From contig RCSZ01000002.1 of assembly GCA_014898425.1 (NCBI GenBank), forward strand, positions 2,666,001 through 2,730,000: a stretch of DNA of 64,000 nt. Reading direction: 5' to 3'. Positions 58,891-64,000 of this stretch are shown here, one piece after another. The notes beneath the pieces were generated by a model, which saw only the letters and a program-made list of their open reading frames with translations, made no database searches and was not told where the DNA came from. Each line of letters begins with the position of its first letter. Position 1 is the stretch's first letter. This stretch comes from Botryotinia globosa. Its lineage: Eukaryota; Ascomycota; Leotiomycetes; Helotiales; Sclerotiniaceae. Both the position numbers and the translations under genes were made by a program.

Positions 58891-60299
58891 CTTGTAGACT
58901 TGAATGAAGGTTTGGAAGGTTTGGACGTTTCGTAAGTTCGAAACCAAGTTGAACTTTTATAATATTGCGAGGAAGCAAGATTCAGTTGCGGATTTTGTAT
59001 CGAGATGTCCGTGATATCTTTTAGAAGTTTACCCCGGAGAATTCAATAAAGCGATCGTGAGTCCTAGACGATGGGCGTTGTGGTAGAAATTGATGTAGAA
59101 GTTCAAAATGCATATTGCGCCGCCGCCGCCTCGGCCATTATTGTAGCCTTGTGGTCTGTGCACGCTAATCATTCACTAGTCTAGTCTTCCCACGTCGTGC
59201 TCGTCTCCAACTCGCTTCCAGGCCAGAATTAGCTACCCTAATTGTTCATGAGAGGATTGAACATTCAAAGTGATATCTTTATCCCTCTCTTCGTGTTCGT
59301 TGACATGTATAGTTTGATAAAATCGAAGACATTGGCAATAGCTAAGCGCATCTGAGAAATCAACGGAACCTACCTAGTGGACAACGTTTCTTCCCAAAAG
59401 CCTGCTCATTAAGCAATAAGATAATAGTTCCTATCCTGCATATAAGGGTGTTTGGGCTCTACTGATGATGTTTGTTGTTACAAATTGAGCTTTCAAAACG
59501 TTGTTCAATCTACCTTACTTGGCAAATCGTCTCCACCGTTTCCTGTTACTCAAACACTCAAGTCTCTAGTCCACGAAGTAGCATCAATCTAAGCATCGAT
59601 GAAGCAGGGCTTGCATGGTCTCGGCTCGTATACCACTGCCACATCATAATGAGGAAAATTTGGTGGAGAGCATTGTGTTACGAACTGATGCTTGTAACTG
59701 CTGATGCTGAGATTGATGTGCCCATATGCCCGGAGGGTTTGGAGTCCTACACATGGTTGGATCTGGAATGGGTTAACGGGGCTCTTATAGATGCTATAAA
59801 TGTAGATCTAGTTTGTAATTTTGAGGTTGTGGACGGTACGATCGTTGATGGTTGATTCTTGATGGTCTTTGAGGGATTTAATAAGCTTGAGATTTATAGG
59901 GAAATAATGAGATTTTGCATCTTTGTTTTGGTCGTTTTTTCTGTGTATGTAGGTAATTATTGGAGATTGTTGACTCTCATTCACCACTTTCTACCTATTT
60001 CATCGTTGAAATTCTCCACTTCTGTCTTGAAAGTATAGTAGCACGGTTAGTAGTTTCTGCGAATTTTGTATCTATCAATATCTTTTTCTTGAGTGTCTTT
60101 GACTTTCTAGTGTTCGTTCCCTTACAATGACTATACAACTCGCTCACGAGAAGTCTCGCGGGTCCCTTTCTAAAATTGCTAATAGAAAGATGCTTTTATA
60201 TTCTGTTCTTGAGTAATCTAACCTACATTTTCCGTGCGGGAGTAATAAAAGGCCAAATGAGTTGAAGCCGAAGAGAGTAAGTGATAGTGGCACCTTACT
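58891..60299. other. Boundary region between conserved and accessory DNA
   Basis: To its left genes are conserved; to its right they are accessory and partly broken. No gene is recognised. The frame 59472-59855 (127 codons) has no family motif. It contains the KIN17 promoter in the first few hundred bases. Confidence 0.45.
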
Positions 60300-60805
60300 C
60301 TACTCTAATAAAGCCTCCAAAACACAATCTCGACTTCCCCCAGCAGTAGCAGGCCACTGTATATTTATGACCTTCAAACCTTCTCCTTCCAAAAGCTTCT
60401 TCCAATGTTTCTCTGTACGTTCAATGCCCGAAAGCGGCATCATGTTGATACCAAGAAGAGATCCAAATAGAGAAGCACCCATATCGGGTAAGATTGAATC
60501 TACAATTAGTATTCGCGAATATCCTTTCTTCATAGCGGGAATAGTTTGTTGGACAACTTTGATGCAGGCATTGTCGGGCCAGTCATGGAAAATGTGGCGG
60601 AAGAAATAGGTGTGCGCCCCTTCTCTGGAAATCAGATATTTTATAGAAGCATAGTGCAGTGCTTGGGTGCCACATACCTTTAATGGGTTGAGGAGTGAAA
60701 AAATCATGTGCCATCCATACTTCTAATACCGGGGGTCGGCTCTCGCCCATCAATCTCCTTGGGCAAATCCTGCACAATCATGCCTCCTTTTTGATTCGTG
60801 CTGGA
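60300..60805 (-). pseudogene. O-methyltransferase remnant (C-terminal part, frameshifted)
   Basis: C-terminal third of a COMT-like O-methyltransferase. The last exon carries YFFRHIFHDWPDNACI, with the catalytic His of HDW, then ILIVDSILPDMG and the C-terminal WPATAGGSRDCVLEALLE. A canonical intron (donor GTATGT after the Lys of QPIK, acceptor GAGAAG) joins it to an exon with MIVQDLPKEIDG and, in a different frame, WMAHDFFTPQPIKG. The change of frame between the IDG and MAHDFF segments is a 1- or 2-base indel. The SAM-binding GGGxG loop and the whole N-terminal dimerisation domain are not visible upstream. The gene is therefore broken and truncated. It belongs to the same broad family as the methyltransferase at 4.1-5.6 kb, but the two differ in sequence and are not recent duplicates. 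Confidence 0.8.
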
Positions 60806-61125
60806 GATAAGATAGCTATTATAAGTTTCCGCATGTCAGGTAGCACGCAGGCCGGATACAATCAATCTGCAAGTGTTGGGGGGAAGGGGGGAAGGGGGAG
60901 CAATAACCAAGCAGTGAGAGCTGCCGATGCTTCCGAAGCACACTATGATGATACAAATCAATTTACATCAATTATCTATAGTACCACCCACCTGGGATAC
61001 AAAATTACTTGTTGGTCAATCCTGTTATTAGCACGGATCATTCTTCCAACTAAAGCATTGGAAAGAATCATAATTTTATCTTAGAGTACTCGTATGCCCA
61101 ATGAGATACTATCCCTGAATCCTTA

Positions 61126-61720
61126 TTACCGGTCACTTATTGCCGCCTTTACTCTTCTATCAGCCTCATCTTTAGATTTCGCGGCACCCTCTGTTATTGT
61201 AACACCTACCGTCTTCCAGATCACACCATCTTCTACATTTCCTACGTTTTGAAATTCTACCAGAGGCCGAATACTCCGATCGCTAGCAGCGTAGCCGTTG
61301 ATCTCTGGCCTATTATCAAGGGTCTGCCACCCGACTCCGAGTGATGCTTGGTCTTTGGTGCTGTTGGTAGGCCTTGTTTTTCTTCTGGTAAAAGCACGCC
61401 CAACGCGTGTAAGATTCTGCAGTATGATACTGCTCCAGATTTCGGCTTTTTGTATCTAGGTATGTCGTGTTTGACTACTCGCTTAACCTACAACACTTTC
61501 AGCCAAGGCTCCTCGTATTTGTATGCAAAATCTAGTTCGATTTCGCTAAGTTCTGAAATACAAATGCAGTCGTCTGATTTCCTCAGCAATCTTCACACCA
61601 GTACATTGTTTGAGTGGCCAGAACTCATAGTTCTGCTCCACACACCCATGCCTCTACCGTAGCATTCCGATACACCCGCTCCCGCAAAGGAATTGGGGCA
61701 AAGCCCAGGTACCAAGTTTA
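61126..61720 (-). pseudogene. Unrecognised open-frame remnants, possible exons
   Basis: On the minus strand an open frame from about 61461 to a stop at 61126-61128 lacks a start codon but reads like real protein: IWSSIILQNLTRVGRAF, then VGWQTLDNRPEINGYAASD, VEFQNVGNVEDGVIWKTVG and a charged C-terminus. A CTAG just upstream could be a splice acceptor. Further upstream, two neighbouring frames (PLRERVYRNATVEAW and YEFWPLKQCTGVKIAEEI) also look coding but do not join cleanly. I do not recognise the family. It may be a decayed gene or exons of one I cannot assemble. Confidence 0.3.
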
Positions 61721-61891
61721 ATATTGAATTTCGACTTTGGAGAGAACATCTAAATGGGCGTATTGTATGTTCTGGTATTACATTTGTTTCCTATGCAGAA
61801 TACTTTCCCTCGCACCTGCAATATCTAAATGTATGACCACCCTCCTTTTTCAATTCGCTCCAATGAACTTGCTCAGAATTCAATGCATCCC

Positions 61892-62715
61892 CTACACTCC
61901 GCCAATATCACTAGCTCTATGACGTAATGTCCAGTCTGAGACCTTATCATAATCCCGGCAAAAATGTGTTGTACCCCAACCATCTACCGCGCGCTTATTG
62001 CCTTCATTCTTTACTTGCAGCGTTTCCAATGTGGTATCAGATGCACACATCAACGATTGCCGCAGGCAATCAAAACAATGCTTCATATGATTCTCCGAAT
62101 GGTAATGTTGGCGAATCGTTGCATTCCGATCAACGGATAAAGTCTGATTGGCGTAGTACCCAAGGCGCAGTTCATTCTAATAGGTCAGCGGAGTGCGGTT
62201 GCTTGAACAGATGTACTTACCAAACAATGAATTTGGTGGTAAACCGCAACCGCTCTCACCTGCGCTAAATTCGCTTCAATTCCGACATAGGGAACCGGGG
62301 TGTCGGTTGAGTCCACTACGACAAAGCCCCTCCCCCCCGTATTTTTAATGTTAGTAACTTCACAGGATATAAGATTGTTCAAATTTACGAGGGATCAATT
62401 CGCCCAACGCAGAATTGGTCCCGAACGATGGCGCCTCGGTAAATATTTCGTGCAGTTCGAATTCCTTGGCAACTTGGCCAACTGCAATGCGTTAGCAACA
62501 CTTTGCACAGCATGGATAAATATAATCGACGTACAAGGAGTGTTGGACTTGAGTGACTGCCAATATGCTCCAGTACAAAATCCAAGTGAGGTAAAAAGCG
62601 ACAAAGTGGTCAAGAAAAGACAAAAACTCTTCTGTATGAGTAATGGCGTGTAGGATCTGGTAGTTCGCAACCATCTCACAGACTTCAACGATGAGTTTCC
62701 TGTCATGATATCCAT
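61892..62715 (-). CDS. UstYa-like (DUF3328) oxidative tailoring protein
   Basis: A complete UstYa-family gene. Members are membrane-anchored proteins needed for oxidative cyclisation or chlorination/hydroxylation in fungal RiPP (ustiloxin, phomopsin, asperipin) and cyclochlorotine-type pathways. Four exons fit by phase: 62535-62715, 62389-62481, 62221-62315 and 61892-62176, giving 217 aa. One transmembrane helix (KSFCLFLTTLSLFTSLGF) follows a short basic N-terminus. The first diagnostic motif HxxHC is at 118-122 (YHQIHCL). The second is at 153-157 (HMKHC), continuing FDCLRQSLMCASDTTLE. Then GWGTTHFCRDYDKV, the typical end of the family. The start is the ATG at 62715, since the upstream GTG is not a start. 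The exon 2/3 junction is the least certain, using acceptor GTCGTAG. Confidence 0.85.
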
Positions 62716-63271
62716 TTTCACGGAATCTTGAGACTATAAACTAGAATGAGTGTAAGTTTGATATGTCAATGGGATGAAGAGCGTATAATTTAACAGAGAC
62801 GGAGTCATTATCATTCGACGTCGCATCTGGTGGTGTATTAATCTTTGGTGAACGATATGATTTCTTTGGTTGATAATTGGTCGGATTGCGTCGACCTGAA
62901 TGAACTGATGGTGTGCTGGTCTATTTCAGGTAACCCGATCTCTGCTTTGAAGAAATTGGGTTGTATCGCCTGCGGCAAAGCACAATGGGCTCCATTCGAC
63001 TTTTCTGTTAATGGAAATAACACAGCGCCCTCGGCAGGCCCCATGAAGAAAACTCGACCCGACAGCTCGTCACTTCGGTCCTTCTTCCTTGATCCATAGC
63101 ATGATGTTGTATATGCTATATTGTCATCCACGGATTCATGAATCATTCTTCAGGGTCTCATTAGCAGGTCGAAATTTCTCGTGCAAACTTCACATTATTC
63201 TGCCCCAGGGGAAAAGTGAGCAAAAAGAAAGGGCCCTTATACTTTCAACAATAGTCGAACACTCGTACTAG
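62716..63271. promoter_or_regulatory. Divergent region between the two UstYa-like genes
   Basis: The minus-strand gene starts at 62715 and the plus-strand gene enters recognisable coding at 63272, so this 556-base gap likely carries a bidirectional promoter, plus perhaps the first exon of the right-hand gene. A 102-codon minus-strand frame (62838-63146, ATG start) fills much of it; it shows FFMGPAEGAVLFPL and no repeated core or KEX2-type dibasic spacing expected of a RiPP precursor. I do not recognise it. Confidence 0.4.
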
Positions 63272-64000
63272 AGGGTCGGTCTTCTCCATGAAGATAGAGA
63301 TGAATCTATCGAGGAAGCCCAGAGGGTCGTTCAAAGAAGCGATTTAAAATATCGGATCTGGAAATTATTGCCTTATTTTACCTTTCATTTGGTTATACTT
63401 GCTCTTTATACTTTGGTTACGTTTCTGATTATTCGTCACTTCCAAATCGAGCCCCTCCAGAATACTGTCCGTCAGAGACTTACATACAGTAAGGAACAGC
63501 TCGCCGAAGATTGTTCTTGAATAGTGCTAACATCAGTACAGGTCCAGCAGAAGACTCAATTAAATACGAGAAATTTGTGTTCAATGCCGCCCCAAACCTT
63601 ATAAGCCCGTATGTCGGTAAATCGAGACCTTCTGTCGATCAAGCATGGCACGATCTCCCGAAGCGTGAATTATTCATGCCCCTTGGCAGTTACAACACAC
63701 TAGAATTAATATATATGAGTAGATACGAACATGCGCATTTCCGCATATGAATTGGCCAAGGTTAATAGGGATTCAATTCCCCTTGGCCATGGTGGGGGCT
63801 ACTATGGTGGAATTGCTGTATTCCATGAATTGCATTGCCTGGTAAGAAAGTATTCTTCCAGAAGAACATGGACAAGTAATATTTAGACGTTGTGCAGAAA
63901 TTCATCCGGCAAACGTTTCACATGGATTACTATCGTCATATATATGGCGAAAAGGAAAAAGAGACAATGGGCGAACATACAGGTACGCGCTCATTACTCT
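63272..64000 (+). CDS. UstYa-like (DUF3328) protein, runs off the window
   Basis: A second UstYa-family gene, partial. Exons by phase: 63272-63488 (first base uncertain), 63542-63664, 63723-63841 and 63898-63982, continuing past the window. The frame opens just after a TAG that could be a splice acceptor (ctag at 63268-63271), so an upstream first exon is likely and the start codon is not identified. A membrane helix reads FHLVILALYTLVTFLIIRHF. It is followed by YSPAEDSIKYEKFVFN, a UstYa hallmark, and AWHDLPK. ISAYELAKVNRDSIPLG leads to the first HxxHC motif in AVFHELHCL, then KFIRQTFHMDYY. The second HxxHC lies beyond the edge. The donor at 63983 (GTACGC) is canonical. Confidence 0.85.

Noticed and set aside
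1..64000. CRISPR arrays and bacterial-type operons
   Set aside because: No regularly spaced direct repeats with unique spacers are present. The intron-rich genes show this is eukaryotic DNA.

Overview
This window looks like nuclear DNA from a filamentous ascomycete (Pezizomycotina). Genes carry many short introns (about 45-110 bp) with GTAAGT/GTATGT-type donors and CTAAC-like branch sites. The gene content is fungal: Mid1, AzgA, an RFX factor, Yop1, an Hcm1/Sep1-type forkhead factor, Kin17 without a C-terminal domain, and UstYa-type proteins. Codon and base style suggest a Leotiomycete such as Sclerotiniaceae, but that is inference. I assembled exons by hand from splice signals and reading-frame phase.

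Layout. 1-9 kb is AT-rich and gene-poor. It holds an N-terminally truncated NmrA-like gene (3.0-3.7 kb), a six-exon O-methyltransferase (4.07-5.62 kb) with an abnormal exon 1/2 junction, a 344-bp TA-flanked MITE (6075-6418) and a 22-bp GC-rich minisatellite. A nine-exon MFS transporter follows (9.05-11.25 kb). Together these look like a decayed secondary-metabolism patch. 11-14.8 kb has no recognisable gene. 14.8-17.1 kb is a forkhead transcription factor, with a 4.3-kb simple-repeat-rich upstream region. MID1 (21.4-23.5 kb) and YOP1 (24.3-25.0 kb) are on the minus strand, followed on the plus strand by an RFX transcription factor (27.1-29.8 kb), aspartate kinase (31.0-32.8 kb) and an AzgA purine permease (36.2-38.3 kb). 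Then come, on the minus strand, a universal-stress-protein-domain gene (40.6-42.5 kb), eIF3 subunit l (43.0-44.6 kb) and the importin-alpha export factor CSE1 (45.5-48.8 kb). A tuberin/TSC2 Rap-GAP gene is on the plus strand (50.1-55.2 kb). A compact housekeeping block follows: POP8-like (minus), SPT4 (plus, divergent from POP8) and KIN17 (minus, convergent with SPT4).

From about 59 kb to the right edge the character changes to accessory DNA. It holds a broken O-methyltransferase remnant (60.3-60.8 kb), unrecognised open-frame remnants (61.1-61.7 kb) and two divergently arranged UstYa-like (DUF3328) genes. One is complete on the minus strand (61.89-62.72 kb). The other, on the plus strand, runs off the window end (from 63.27 kb). 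UstYa proteins act in fungal ribosomal cyclic-peptide (dikaritin) and cyclochlorotine-type pathways, so the right edge is the most likely place for an undescribed system. No peptide precursor or peptide synthetase is visible inside the window.

The central genes are mostly unrelated conserved cell functions: calcium influx, ER shaping, transcription, amino-acid synthesis, purine uptake, translation initiation, nuclear export, TOR-pathway control and RNA processing. They look like ordinary conserved chromosome between two accessory flanks.
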